From: Euclidia mi
Lineage: Eukaryota; Arthropoda; Insecta; Lepidoptera; Erebidae
DNA length: 64,000 nucleotides
Direction of reading: 5' to 3'
Assembly: GCA_944739405.2 (NCBI GenBank)
Contig: OX123187.2
Span: 73,764,450-73,828,449, forward strand
In this document: in pieces, positions 1-12,348 of the stretch
How positions within the stretch are numbered: the stretch's first letter is position 1
Layout of the letters: every line of letters starts with the position of its first letter
The notes under the pieces: model-generated
The model's database searches: none
What the model was told of the DNA's origin: nothing
Seen by the model: the letters and a program-made list of their open reading frames with translations, nothing else
Program-made: the position numbers and the translations under genes

Positions 1-2219
1 TAAATTTGTGTGGTTTCATTTGTGGATCCTCTGGGGTGTCCTGACGATGGTGCCACGACGCCGAAATATACGTACATAATCTCTTGCTACATATTTTTTT
101 TCCTGTTAAACACTTTAATTTATTATTTCATACATTTTCTTTTCATTATACCTATATGTCATACATTTATTAACATTTTTATAAATCTCTTTATTCATCT
201 CAGTTCTTTCACTAAAACGACTCGCGTATATAATGATTAATGATCAAGATACTGGATACAATTTTATTATACCTACTCGGTTTTTAATAATCTTCAATAC
301 ATTTTAAACAGAATAGTGTATTCTTCCTCAAATCCTCATATATTTCGTTGTATATAGCGGTACATATTATAAAATTGGTTTTTAGAAATTCTACAGCTCG
401 TGGTTAATCACTGCACTTATCAGTAAAAATAATAACCACCAAATAATAATACATTGTCACTAAGTTGCGTCATAATTCGTTGCTTATAATAATACAATCA
501 TTAAAAAGATTTGAAAGTACATCGAAATATCATCTTATCTGCGCATAACATTATTACGTATATTGTAAGTGCACCATATTTAGTATGGAATGCAAAACAT
601 AACATCTTTCTCGATAAACGGTTAGCAATAAGATACTGGTGTCAAATTCATAGGTATCTTTGGTTTTGGAATGTCAAATAAACGACGTATGTTATTAGAA
701 CGTTCTAAAAATACATTTTATTTCACGAATTAATTACTATGTTAGTTTAAGTAATTACTAATAAACCTTTGAAAAGAGTTTTTAGATACCATGAGCACTT
801 TACACTTTTAATAACGATTTGGAATAACGCACACTCAGGTGTCTTTATTACTCACTTTTTTTTTCACAAACCTTTGCCTTTTTCACAATAACCACAATTG
901 AAACACCCTTAACGATATTGTTTCATGCCGCAATATCACTTCTGTTACGAATTGCTTGAACTCAACGCCGGTAACGTCATCTCATAGGGGATTTTCCTAG
1001 GTTATCTCCCTTTACTTTCTATAGTTATTGGGGTAGCCCTCTTATATGTAGTTCCATTCATCGAATTTCCAAACCTTGATATTCTCCACATTTTTTGCTC
1101 TCCGAAAACTCTGCTCTCCGAAAACTCTGCTCTCCAAAAACTCTGGTCTCCGCATTCTTTGCTCTCTATAAACTGTTCCCACATTATTTACACTTCAAAA
1201 CGTCTGTTCTCCACATTCTTTGTGCATATCTTGATTTGCGGTACAGGTCTCTCCAATTATAGGTACCTCAGCGATAGTCCTTTGTTAATGGAATTGCGAA
1301 CTAAGCGCTTTTTTCTTCTTTTTCTTTCGCCGCCTCATTTTGCCGTTAAGAACAGTTATTTAGTTAATTTCTTAAGAACTTTTGGTATAACTTAGTACGA
1401 TGTATCGACTTAGCAACGTATGTAATCGCGTTACATGATATGCTCTGGCAGGATTGCCATGTAGAGATAGGTGTGCCGAGACACACAAGTGAAACGTAAG
1501 ACGTCTGTAGATACACTCTTTATTTAATAAGAAGCACACATAATATATAGGAACGTGTCACTACACTACAAAATAATATATTCTCTGTACATAATCTTTG
1601 CATTTTTTTATCAAATTTTGTAATAGATATTGATGAAACAGTTTTTCTCTACATCTGTTTGTTTTATAATATCTAATTTTTGTTAATGCGCCAAATCATC
1701 TACACTTGCTCTTGCTACTTTTCATATGTAAAACTATACACAGAAAAACAACGGTAACATTACAGCGAGCCTAAAGCCTAAACTATGATTGTCCCCACAA
1801 TTTAACTTTAGCGCAGACTGTTTAGCTGTTTTCCTAGTCCCATAGCATTTGTCCATTACCAACACCAGACTACGTAATTGGGAAACTTAGACTCGCCCAA
1901 GTTGAACAGGTGAAGTAATTTGTACGAGTTGGCTTGAATTATTATATAGTCGTTTACTAGACTTGCTAATACTGCGGTTTGCAAGATCATAGTTGAATTC
2001 TCAAGTTTGGACGTGATCTGTGTTTAGTTAAAGGATTCCTTGACTATTGGTTTAGGAAATTAGAAACTTAATTATTGTTTGTTTGACTGCTTGAATCGGA
2101 ATTAAGTAATTGATTTGATGAGCTAACTGATAGTTATTGTTGTTATAGTGAAAATGTAGTTTGAAAGGGTTTTTGGATCTGTTTCTTCGTGAATTAGAGA
2201 CGAATTTGTAAATAAGAGC
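1..2219. other. Unassigned AT-rich non-coding DNA
   Basis: I see no coding region, RNA gene or recognisable transposon in this stretch. Open frames on both strands are short and low-complexity. The only structured item is the 16-bp tandem repeat listed separately. It ends where the 3' end of the minus-strand LINE begins. Confidence 0.6.
1097..1176. repeat. 16-bp tandem repeat, about 5 decaying units
   Basis: The unit GCTCTCCGAAAACTCT occurs exactly at 1097-1112 and 1113-1128, then with one change at 1129-1144. Two more diverged copies follow to about 1176. The progressive decay to the right suggests local slippage rather than a dispersed element. Confidence 0.8.
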
Positions 2220-2221
2220 TA

Positions 2222-3762
2222 TTTTCATCATATCAGTCAAACGACGTCCACTGCTGGACATAGGCCTCCCCCAAGGTTCTCCACACATACCGGTCTTGAG
2301 CCGCCCGCATCCAACCGCCTCCCGCGATCTTGACGAGATCGTCGGTCCACCTTGCGGGGGCCCTACCTCTGCAGCGTCGTCCCGTGCGTGGCCGCCACTC
2401 CAGAACCTTTCTGCCTCAACGGCCATCGGTTCTTCGAGCTATGTGCCCTGCCCACTGCCACTTCAGCTTGGCTATCCGGAGGGCTATGTCGGCGACTTTG
2501 GTTCTACTGCGGATCTCCTCATTTCTGATTCGATCTCGCAGGGAAACTCCAAGCATAGCTCTCTCCATCGCCCTCTGAGTGACCTTGAGCCTTCTGATAA
2601 GGCCCATAGTGAGCGACCACGTCTCTGATCCATAAGTCATCACTGGCAACACACACTGGTCAAAGACTTTCGTCTTGAGACATTACGGGATATTGGACGA
2701 CAAGATATGTCGTAGCTTCCCGAACGCTGCCCAACCGAGTTGGATTCGACGATTGACCTCCTTCTCGAAGTTGGACCTACGTAATTGGACTACTTGTTCC
2801 AGGTAGATATACTTGTCGACAACTTCGAGCGTAGAGTTCCCAACCTGAATAGGAGCAGGTACAACATGGACGTTCGACATGATTTTCGTCTTGTCCATGT
2901 TCATCTTAAGACCTACTTGTTGGGAGACTCTACAGAGGCCATCGAGCATTGTGCCTAGGTCTTCAATGGTCTCAGCCATGACTACGATATTGTCTGCGAA
3001 TCGAAGGTGAGTGATGTACTCGTCGTTGATGTTGATGCCGAGTACATTCCAGTCCAGAAGCTTGAAAACATCTTCCAGCGCAGTGGTAAACAGTTTCGGG
3101 GATATGACATCCCCCTGTCTCACTCCTCGCTGGAGTTGAATAGGTTTCGAACTCTGGTCCTGGAGGCGGCCTGACATAGTGGCGTTTTCATACAAACCCT
3201 TCAGCACTTCGATACATTGGTAGTCAATCCGGCACCGTTGGAGAGACTGTAGCACCGCCCAGGTTTCGATCGAATCGAAGGCTTTCTCATAGTCCACAAA
3301 CGCCTAGCACAGGGGCTGGTTATACTCCTCGGAATTCTGTTTAACCTGCCGCAGCGTATGTATGTGGTCTATGGTACTATAGCCTTTACGGAAACTGGCT
3401 TGTTCGGGAGGCTGGAAGTCGTCTAGCTTGCTCTCGAGACGATTCGTGATGACCCTCGAAAACAGCTTGTAGACGTGGCTCAGAAGTGTGATGGGTCTGT
3501 AGTTCTTTTAGAGGGTTTCATCCCCTTTCTTAAAGAAAAGCACCACCACACCTCTGTGCCACGCCTGTGGCGTTTTACCCTCGAGAATGACGAAGTTAAA
3601 TAGCTTCCGAAGGGCTTTTCTAGCGAGTACACTGCCAGCCTTCAGAAGCTCGCTCGTAATTCCGTCATCACCCGGCGCCTTGTTGTTTTTGAGCTGTTTG
3701 AGAGCCACACTAATCTCGTGCATGCTGACGTCCGGGATATCTTCGGTATAGTGTCGGGTCAA
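2222..3762 (-). pseudogene. RTE reverse transcriptase domain (broken)
   Basis: The reverse transcriptase half of the same LINE. In order on the minus strand: NNKAPGDDGI (about 3690), the motif A region VDYEKAFDSI (3270-3297), the motif B region RQGDVISPKLF (about 3110), motif C as FADN where the family has FADD (about 3000), and the C-terminal segment YGSETWSL (2630) through GHIARRTDGR (2416). A TAG stop interrupts the frame just upstream of motif A near 3303. Further frameshifts lie near 3500 and 2420. Loss of the second Asp of FADD would by itself inactivate the polymerase. Confidence 0.85.
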
Positions 3763-4329
3763 TCCAGCTCTAGGGTCTGACGCTGGAGTACTTGCGGGTT
3801 GTTACGTTGTCGTGTATAGCTGTCCATAGAACCTTTCGATCTCCTCCACGAGCTCAGGCTTGGACGATACGATTCTGCCATCCTCCGTCTTCAGCTTTTT
3901 CAGCTGACTCTGCCCAACAGACACATCCCTCTGGAACATTTTGGATCCCTTATTCTGCTCGATCGCCTCACGAACACATTTTGTGTTGTATTGGCGGAGA
4001 TCGCGAGTCAGAGACTTAGAGATCGGTCTGTTGAGGTGCCAATATTTCGACATGTCATCGGAGGATAGCAGAACCATCTTGCGCCTTTCCTCTAACAGCT
4101 CGAGGGTCGGACCCGAGATCTTGCTGGTTCTCTTGCTTTTCTGGGGCTTGAAGAATTTAGCCCCTGTTGTATGGACAGCATCCACGAACCCGTTACTGTA
4201 CTCGTCTACATCTACGCATTCGCCCAGGCATTCGAAACGGTTCTTGAGTTCGAGCTGAAATCTCTCGGGGTTTTGGATATGAACCGGTGCCGGTCGGAGC
4301 GTGGACTTTATCAACCTCGACCGTTCGAG

Positions 4330-5208
4330 GCTTGTACAGATATTCAATGTGCCTCTTACCATTCGGTGATCGCTCCCCACTTTAAGTGAATTGATCACGG
4401 AGACATCATTGAATCTGCCTCTTCGTCGACATGATAAAGTCGATCTCATTTTTGGTGGCACCGTCTGGACTTACCCAGGTCCACTTGCGGCATTCTCGCT
4501 TCTTGAAGAAGGAATTCATCATATAGAGGCCTTCCTTCTCCATAAAGCTAGCCAGCAAGTGACCCCGGGAACTCCGATGCCCATAACCAATTGCCCCACT
4601 CTCAGCTCATCACCGTCGCGTTTGCCCAGTTTCGCGTTAAAATCTCCCATGACCACGGTGTAATGGGTTTTGAAGCCATGTATAGCCCGAGTTATGTCCT
4701 TGTACATGGCTTCCACTTCCTCATCGGGGTGCGTCGAGGTCGGAGCGTATACCTGTATGACTTTTAGCGAATACCGCTTGGATATTCTGAGTATAAGGTA
4801 CGCTACCCTGCTCGACACACTCCCGATATTTACCACGTTGGTCACGAGAGATTTGTGGACGATGAACCCGACACCACCTTGGGACTGTTGGTCGCCCTCC
4901 CGGTAGAAGAGCAAGTTGCCGGAATTGAGACCTATCGAGTCCTCCCCCTGTCTTCGGACTTCAGATAGGCCTATGATATCCCATCGCAACTTGCTCAATT
5001 CTTCTTCCAGCTTGACAATCTTCTCGTCGGTCCGCAGTGTGCGCGTGTTCAGTGTTGCCAGGGCCAATTGTCGTTGGTGGTGGTAGCCTGATCTCTTCCG
5101 GAGATTCTTCGCACCCCTTGCCCCGCCGTTACCATGGCTGCTACCATAACCAGGACTAGCGGGGCCGCCGGGGACTAGGGGCCGGTTTGTATTGGTGTGT
5201 TTGTTCAT
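4330..5208 (-). pseudogene. RTE endonuclease domain (broken)
   Basis: The N-terminal endonuclease half of the LINE polyprotein, which would nick target DNA for target-primed reverse transcription. Visible family motifs, in order, are LATLNTRTL near the start, GLSEVRRQG, QVYAPTSTH, GDFNAKLG and finally GSDHRMVRG near 4370. The N-terminus is Gly/Arg/His rich. The frame read from the ATG at 5208 runs to 4519 and then shifts; SDHR is found in another frame (3802-4461). Catalytic-looking Asp, Asn and His residues survive, but the frameshift near 4460-4520 prevents one product. Confidence 0.85.
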
Positions 5209-6011
5209 CTATGTGGGGATTTGCCATAATCGCCACGCTTGGCAGGCGTATTGGCGATCGCAGTGGCGGAAGTCTTTAGTGCTGGACGCTGCTGCCCATC
5301 TAGCAACTTGGGATTTACTTCCGCCAGGTTCGGATGGTTTGACCGCCATCTTTCGGTTGACTGATGTTGACTTGATTATAATGCATGCACTTTTTTCGAC
5401 TGGCAACACTGGCCTGGTGACATTTAAGAAATCAGCTGTGTGAATTTATTTCTTATTTTACGTATTAAACTAATAATATTACAGTGAAACTAGTTAAAAT
5501 AGATCCTAAAGTGACAATTATCGTGTACAAGTGTTATTAACCATAACTCACAAGTTTTTATTGGAAATATTCACAAAGGAATTTACGATAGCGGTCAGCT
5601 GTCAACTGATCGTTTTGTTTCAAATTATTTGGAGAACTTAGATAAAACGAGGGAGTATTATTTATTTATCACGTTATTCTTGGTCCCTAATTATTGTTAA
5701 CCTGTCATATTATTGACTGCTTTGCAAATTACCATTAAAATCAGTTTCGTTTTGTCTTCAGACGACTTATCCTCTTACGAAATTTATTAATACCTTGAAC
5801 CTGTGTTTAAAAGCTATATATTTTTTTTTTTAGTACATTGACTCAAAACTTAATACTTAATAATTTAGCGTGTAACCCAACCCAATTCTTAATTTTCCAC
5901 TTATTATTCAGATACTTTCTATTGTCTAGTCTTCTTTAAAAAATACTTCTGTTTTGTTTTTTTTTTTTTCTTCACCACTATTTCAATACTTCCAGTGACC
6001 CACTATCCGCC

Positions 6012-7592
6012 ATGTCGATGTTGACACGCAAGGCTACTGCCAAGGATTTGGAGGTGAAACTGAAGTTGACACTTGAGGAGCTTAAAAAGTCCAAGGAGCT
6101 AAATGCACAACTGCTCAGGGAACATGAGGAAAGTGAGGAAGAAATTGGAAAAATAGTTGGCAAAAATTCAGAACTGAAGAGCGAGCTTGCCGATCTACAC
6201 ATTCAATACATGGATGTACTAGACCAGAGAGATCGCTTACAGGAATTAGTTACCTCTTTCGGAGAATGTAGTGAATCTCATGAGAGGGCCCTGAGTCGCA
6301 TAAATGAGCTAGAAATTAGCTTAAGTGAAGCTCATAATACTATACTGAGCCATGAGTTGCTCGACCAACAACAGCAATGTGGTGCGACTCAGGATCTTTT
6401 CACCGAGTTGGTACCTACTCATTCTCCAAATGTAATAATGAGTAAGAATAAATTTAAGAAATACATAAAAATTAATAAAATTATAAATAGGATTAAGAAC
6501 CAATGCCGTAGATTTAAAGTTTCCCACAAAATGAGTAGTTTAATTAGGGATAGAATGAACTTAGTAAATAAACTAAAATTTACTGAAAAAGAGTTGCTTC
6601 AGATTAGATTACACCATGACCGTGAGACCTATGTCTTGCAGCAGGAAATGCTGGATTTACATAGAGAACTGACCAAAACTGTGAAAAGTTATGAAGGCGC
6701 TCAGTTACAAATAAAAGAACACATTCTTGCTGCCAATGAGCTAGTCCAATTAGGTAGTGAAAATGTGGACAGGCTAGATTCTTTAACAAATAGGCTAAAT
6801 TGCTGTACTTGTCAAAAAACAACATCATGTGACAATAATCAGCAACATGAAACAATTACACAGCCAAAGTCTCAAGAATTGCCTTGTACTAACACTCCTA
6901 GCAATAATGTTCAATGTATACCAATTTTGGGGAGCTTGTTGTCATCAGTTAACCACTCTCACAATAATTGCTATAACTCTTGCTGTATTTTCTCTGACCA
7001 GCTGGGCAAAGACATGGGTAGTCTTATGTCTCAGTATGCAAATGGTCCTGTAATAAATCATTGCTCACCTGGTGCCAGTTATAGTCAGTTATTACATAAA
7101 ATCAAGATGGCCCAGCTTAATTCAAATTCCACAGTAATATTATTGTATGGAAATAGTTTAGCTGTATCAAGAAATGACATATTAAATTGCTTTAATTTAA
7201 TGGAACGTCTCAATAGGAAATATAGCTGTAAATTTATTATGTGTGCACTGCCTTATTCACAAAATTTAAATATAGAACAGAACAAGCACATACATAACTT
7301 AAATTTGTTAATGTACAATTGTATAACCCAGTCATCTTGCCAAAAGTATTTAAGTTATTTTGATACTAACATCTTTGTTAGAAATTTTATTTTGACTAAA
7401 GATATTATGTATCTTTCTTTTAGTTTTAAGCGACAGATTGCTAAGTTATTAGCATATAATATTTACTGTGTTTTACATACACAAAGTGTAACTACTGCAG
7501 TTACAGACATTAGTATTTCTACTAATCAGTATATTGAATCAACCTGTAATTTAAACTACAAGTTGAGACAACTGGCAGGCCACACTTTTTGA
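6012..7592 (+). CDS. LINE ORF1 protein, coiled coil plus C-terminal domain
   Basis: An unbroken 526-codon frame starting at an ATG in the context CCGCCATGTCG. Residues about 5-115 are Leu/Glu/Lys-rich with heptad spacing, and a second heptad-rich stretch covers roughly 175-275, so a trimerising or oligomerising coiled coil is likely. A small Cys cluster (NCCTCQK) follows near 260. From about 320 to 450 there is a globular segment containing SDQLGKDMGS and VILLYGNSL. These resemble the blocks of the SGNH-esterase-like domain found in CR1-type ORF1 proteins, but the usual GDS serine is not evident. ORF1 proteins bind the element RNA. Its TGA stop overlaps the start of ORF2. Confidence 0.8.
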   Translation: MSMLTRKATAKDLEVKLKLTLEELKKSKELNAQLLREHEESEEEIGKIVGKNSELKSELADLHIQYMDVLDQRDRLQELVTSFGECSESHERALSRINELEISLSEAHNTILSHELLDQQQQCGATQDLFTELVPTHSPNVIMSKNKFKKYIKINKIINRIKNQCRRFKVSHKMSSLIRDRMNLVNKLKFTEKELLQIRLHHDRETYVLQQEMLDLHRELTKTVKSYEGAQLQIKEHILAANELVQLGSENVDRLDSLTNRLNCCTCQKTTSCDNNQQHETITQPKSQELPCTNTPSNNVQCIPILGSLLSSVNHSHNNCYNSCCIFSDQLGKDMGSLMSQYANGPVINHCSPGASYSQLLHKIKMAQLNSNSTVILLYGNSLAVSRNDILNCFNLMERLNRKYSCKFIMCALPYSQNLNIEQNKHIHNLNLLMYNCITQSSCQKYLSYFDTNIFVRNFILTKDIMYLSFSFKRQIAKLLAYNIYCVLHTQSVTTAVTDISISTNQYIESTCNLNYKLRQLAGHTF

Positions 7593-10414
7593 ATGTTGTA
7601 CATCAGAACATTCAGGGCCTTTCAGGCAAAGAGTTAGAGTTAGATTTATTTTTAGACTTTAGAAATGTTCATATCATGTGCATAACTGAACACTGGAAAA
7701 AATGTAATGAATTAGTTTTGTTAAATAATTACAATTTTACTGTTAAAAGTGCATTCACAAGGAAGGAAGCTATACATGGTGGCTCGTTAATTTTGGTTCA
7801 TAATACTCTAAAGTGTAAAGAACGTAATGACTTAGTTTAACTTTCTGTGGAGCGCTGTGTTGAACTATCATGTATTGAACTTGATTATTTTGTTATAATT
7901 TGCGTATACCGCCCCCCCGCAGGTGACTTTAATATTTTTGAACTGATTATGGAAGACGTTTTACAGCGTATAAAATGTAATAGTAAAAAAATAGTAGTAT
8001 GTGGTGACTTTAATGTCAATTTATTGGAAGTATCGCCTTTAAGTGGAAGATTGATAAATTTATTTAAATCTTTTAATTTAAACTATTTATTTTTTGAACC
8101 AACTAGAGTAACCGCTACTTCTTCAACTTGTCTAGATAATATTTTTAGTGATGTTACTGCGTCAAGCACTGTAATCCTTGACGAGCTCTCGTCTGATCAC
8201 TGTGGACAGTTAGCCAAGTTTGTTAGTTACTCCAGCAAGATCTCGTCACAAATCACCTGCAGACCTATCACAAACGCTCGTTGTAATTCGTTCAAAAACA
8301 AAATACTATCCAGTGTGAACTCCTCAATTTTAAAATACACCAACCCCGATGTTTTATATGAGTCGCTTTTTACAGTTGTCAAGGACGCTTTCAAAAATGT
8401 ATTTAAAGAAAAAACTGTAGAAATAGGTAGCAATAAAAGATTTAATGAGTGGGCCACTACCGGTATACATGTGAGTAGAGCTAAATTATATGAATTTTAT
8501 GCTATAAAATCCTACAATTTTAATCCACAGTTTATTGAATACGTTAAAAAATATTCAAAATTATTTAAGAAAGTCTGTTTTATAGCAAAATCCATGTTTT
8601 TGAGTAACAAAATAAAGCAATCGGATAACAAAGTTAAAACTACTTGGAAAGTTATTAACGAACAAACCGGCAAAATTAGAATTAATAACAATAAGTTTGA
8701 ATTGAAGTTTGACACTAAAATTGTACGCGAAGATGAAGATGTAGCTCAAGAATTTAATAATTATTTTTCGCACATACCGTTATCCGTTACGAAGGGTTTA
8801 GATGCTTCTTCTAGTGTAGCTGCAACATATTTGATTAATAATATGCCAGAAATAACGTGTACTTTTAGATTTCAGCCTATTAATTCAACTGACATTTTAA
8901 ATACCTTCAAGTCTCTTAAGCCTAAAAAGACAGGTGACTTATGGGGCATCTCTGTAACAGTTTTGCAAACAATTATTGACCTAGTAGCTCCGTATTTAAC
9001 TGTAGTATTCAACCACTGCCTTAATTCAGGAACTTTCCCAGATCTTATGAAATACAGCAAAATTATTCCACTTTTTAAATCTGGCAGCAAAGCTGATATT
9101 GGTAACTACAGACCCATTTCAGTGTTACCAGCGTTCAGTAAAATTTTTGAAAAACTCCTACTTAAGCAATTACTACAATATTTTAATCTTAACAGCCTCC
9201 TACATACTGAACAGTACGGATTTACTAAGGGTCGATCTACGACTGATGCAGGAGTAGCTTTACTTAAGCATGTGTACAATGCTTGGGAACAGTCGCAGAA
9301 TGCTATAGGTATCTTCTGTGGCCTTTCTAAGGCTTTTGATTGCGTAAATCATGATACACTTTTACGCAAACTGAAACATTACGGTATCAGAGATTTGGCA
9401 CTTAGAGTCATTAATTCTTATCTGAAAGGTAGAGTACAACATGTAGATGTAAATGGAGCTCATTCTTCCGGGTTACCAGTGCAATTAGGTGTTCCCCAGG
9501 GGTCCATTCTGGGACCATTTTTGTTCTTAATTTATATAAATGATTTGCCTTATTACATGAATAACTTGTGTGACGTTGTTCTTTTTGCAGATGATACGTC
9601 TTTAATTTTCAAGGTCGATAGAAATAAGGAAAACTTTGACGAAGTAAATCGAGCGCTAACTAAAGTCACACACTGGTTTACAGCTAATAACTTAGTTTTA
9701 AATTCAAAGAAAACTAAATGTGTTAAATTTGTATTGCCAAACGTAAAGAATCTGGGACCTAACTTAGCACTTAACGAGGAGATTATAGAACCAGTAAATA
9801 ACACTGTTTTCTTAGGTATAACAGTAGATAATAAATTGCAATGGGGAGCACACATATTGGCTCTTACTGGGAAACTTAGCTCGGCTGCATACGCTATTAG
9901 AAAAATTAGACAGTTAACCGACGTCGATACGGCTCGTCTAGTTTATTTTAGTTACTTTCATAGTATTATGTCCTATGGTATTCTTCTATGGGGAAAAGCT
10001 GCAGATATTGACAGTGTATTTATTTTGCAAAAAAGGGCAGTCCGTGCTATTTATCAGTTAGGGCCGAGGTTGTCACTTAGGGATCGATTTAAAGAAATTG
10101 AAATCCTGACTGTACCTTCCCAATATATATTTGCCAATTTAATGTACATTAAACAAAATATTGAGTCGTATAGTAAAAATAGTGATGTCCATAATATAAA
10201 CACTAGAAATAAACATAAATTGTGCGTGCCTCATCTTCGATTACATAAAGTTCATAATACATTCATGGGGCTAGGTGTACGTATGTATAATAAATTACTA
10301 ACTCATTTTTGTCAGTTACCTTTAAATTCCTTTAAAACTGAAGTTAAAACTTGTTTGTTAAAAAAAGCATATTACTCAATAGATGATTATTTCAAGGACA
10401 AAAATGCTTGGTAG
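7589..10414 (+). pseudogene. LINE ORF2, endonuclease-RT with one stop codon
   Basis: One continuous frame, about 941 codons, broken only by TAA at 7838-7840. The endonuclease opens with NVVHQNIQGL and continues with CITEHW, VYRPPAGD, CGDFNVNL and SDHCGQL. The RT carries NYRPISVLP, GVPQGSILGP (motif B) and FADDTS (motif C, 9584-9595). Motif A reads FCGLSKAFD: the codon at 9320-9322 is Gly where the family has the catalytic Asp. The C-terminal part includes the usual Trp/His/Arg-rich region (ILLWGKA). The first codon is TTG at 7589; an ATG there would give a 4-base ATGA overlap with the ORF1 stop. Stop codon, start-codon change and motif A change together point to a dead copy. Confidence 0.88.
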
Positions 10415-11379
10415 ACAAGTTCAATATTTACTGTTCCAGTTGTTGTGTACAGCTTTATATTTAATTGTTTTTAAATACATACTGTTTGACATAATATATG
10501 TTTGAATTTTGATTAACATTATTTTTGACATAAGATTCTCTGTTTGACATGTATATTTGTTTGCGTCATTATTTTATTTGACATTTAATTTTTATATACA
10601 CTTTGACATTTTTTTTTAAATTCAATTATGCGTTTATTTGTTGACGTTTTAGATATGTTATAGTGCGTTAATAATGTCGGATAGATTTATTTTAGTCTAA
10701 TGTAAGTTCGAATGGCTTGTCTTGGAAAGTAGGTTCGTCATGCTCACTGTACTGTCACTGCAGGCGGTAGCGTCGGTGGTCGGGTCACCCACTTCCCTCA
10801 AATATGGTTGAGGAGGGTGATGGCTGATCATTGCGTTATACTCGTGAACGGGTGCTGCTTGTGGTGACTGGTCGATCTGCTGGACAGGATACAGCTTTTG
10901 ACTTGCTGATTTATGAGTTTATTTGCAATTTGTTCCAATTGTTTTGGTACCTACCTAATTAATGCATTGTAACGTGATTTGACTGAGCAGTGATTACATA
11001 ACAACATGATATTTAACATGTGTGCGGTTACACCCTACTTGTCATTTTGTTTTGGAGGCTAAGTGTTAGTGATTATTCTCAATTTTCAAATCTTAAGTAG
11101 GTACGTAACTAAATAAATGGCAATAGGTTGTGTGATAGCTATCATGTTAACTGAAATGTGATATTTTTTTTTTTTGCTTATAATGTATAACTTCTTATTT
11201 AAATATGCAGACAGTACTGTGTTGCTAGGGAGTTTGTTGCGCTGCTTCTTCTTCCTAGCGAAAACACATAGGAAGCAGTGAAGGGTTGGGCTTTTTGGGG
11301 GACTGTCTATTGTAAAATTTAACGTTCAGAAAGAGCTGTTTACCAGCCAATTTTGAATAAAAGATTTTGATTTTTGATT

Positions 11380-11841
11380 TTGACTGCTTGCATTGGGGGA
11401 AATACTATGACGAGTATCTACTCGTCAGAGTAACTCCCCCAGTGGGCGGTGGGGTCGTCACGTCCCGAAGCCTTCAGTTAGAGCTATTTTAGTTTTAGGT
11501 AATATAGAGTTATATTGGAATTTCTAAGGAATGAGTTTACTAATTCTCGGTATAGACTGGAAACAAGTAGAAACAATGTCGTTATATAATACAATTCGAT
11601 ATTTGTCCGAAGAAATTTTGGGCCGAGATGCTTCACAGTAATTTAGCTTTAACTAACGTTTAACCAGAAGGCTAATTTACATATTTTATCTGACATCGAA
11701 ACTGTATTTAAACGAAATTAGATTATGTTTTAAATTGGCTCAGAATTGGTATTCTGCTAACTTAATGTCATTATCGTCTAAATAGTTCGTCGTTGGCACA
11801 TATTTTGACACGTTGTTCAATTTATGATCTAGCCGCGATAT
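11380..11841. other. Spacer between two LINEs with a small hairpin
   Basis: No gene is visible. A 9-bp perfect inverted repeat with a 2-base loop, TGACGAGTA TC TACTCGTCA, lies at 11408-11427, followed by a GC-richer segment. This looks like part of an older dispersed repeat, but I cannot name it. Confidence 0.5.
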
Positions 11842-12140
11842 TTATTTTTATTTACTTATTGAACATTTTTGCACAACACAAATAATGTGGTACATAGGCG
11901 GACTTAATGCTCTAGGCATTCTCTACCAGTTAACCTAGGCTGGTGCAGAGATAATTGATGGTAGATACGTGATTATTATAGATTAATTACTTAGATAATA
12001 ATTACTATATTAGATAATTACTACTTAAACTATAGATGTATATTTAAATATAGACATATATATGGGTAACAACTTGCAATAATTATAAAATAAATATTTA
12101 CATAATAATATATAAGTCAGTAAGTACAGTCAATATAAGA

Positions 12141-12341
12141 TTATTCTGCCATTTTGCTTCGTAAAAAATCTCGAGCCTTTACCTTGAAAGTGAACCGATT
12201 GTTAGCCATCCTGATTTCGAGAGGGAGTGCGTTCCATAATGAGACAGATTGGACGAAGAAGGAAGAGTAAACAAACCCAGAACTATAGGAGGTACACAAA
12301 AGGAGACGATTTTAACGAATAGTTAGCCATTTGAGTTGGGA
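12141..12341 (-). pseudogene. LINE ORF2 C-terminal fragment
   Basis: Minus-strand reading ends FVQSVSLWNALPLEIR then ARDFLRSKMAE and a TAA stop at 12141-12143. SLWNALP is a hallmark of the C-terminus of CR1/Jockey-type ORF2 proteins. A premature TAA occurs upstream near 12312. This is the continuation of the RT fragment at 13741-14401 after removal of the intervening insertion. Confidence 0.8.
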
Positions 12342-12348
12342 GCGGTAT

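Larger units (their letters stand above)
2220..5440 (-). mobile_element. RTE-type LINE, minus strand, decayed
   Basis: A minus-strand non-LTR retrotransposon in the usual order of apurinic-type endonuclease then reverse transcriptase. Its 3' end carries the TGATATGATGA-type tail common in insect RTE elements and the widespread block reading as CCACTGCTGGACATAGG on the plus strand (about 2249-2265). The reading frame is broken into at least four pieces by frameshifts and stops. The 5' limit is uncertain: a leader seems to extend past the first ATG at 5208 to about 5440. I found no clear target duplication. It is an old, dead copy. Confidence 0.85.
5723..11379 (+). mobile_element. CR1-like LINE, nearly full length
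   Basis: A plus-strand non-LTR retrotransposon with a 5' leader, ORF1 (6012-7592), ORF2 (7589-10414), a 3' UTR of about 960 bp, and a tail made of a TGATTTT-type repeat (11362-11379) as in CR1/Daphne-type insect elements. The 10-bp TTGACTGCTT at 5713-5722 recurs at 11380-11389 and may be the target duplication, which would fix the limits given; this is tentative because that clade often lacks clear duplications. It is well preserved overall but carries one nonsense codon and one catalytic substitution in ORF2. Confidence 0.85.
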
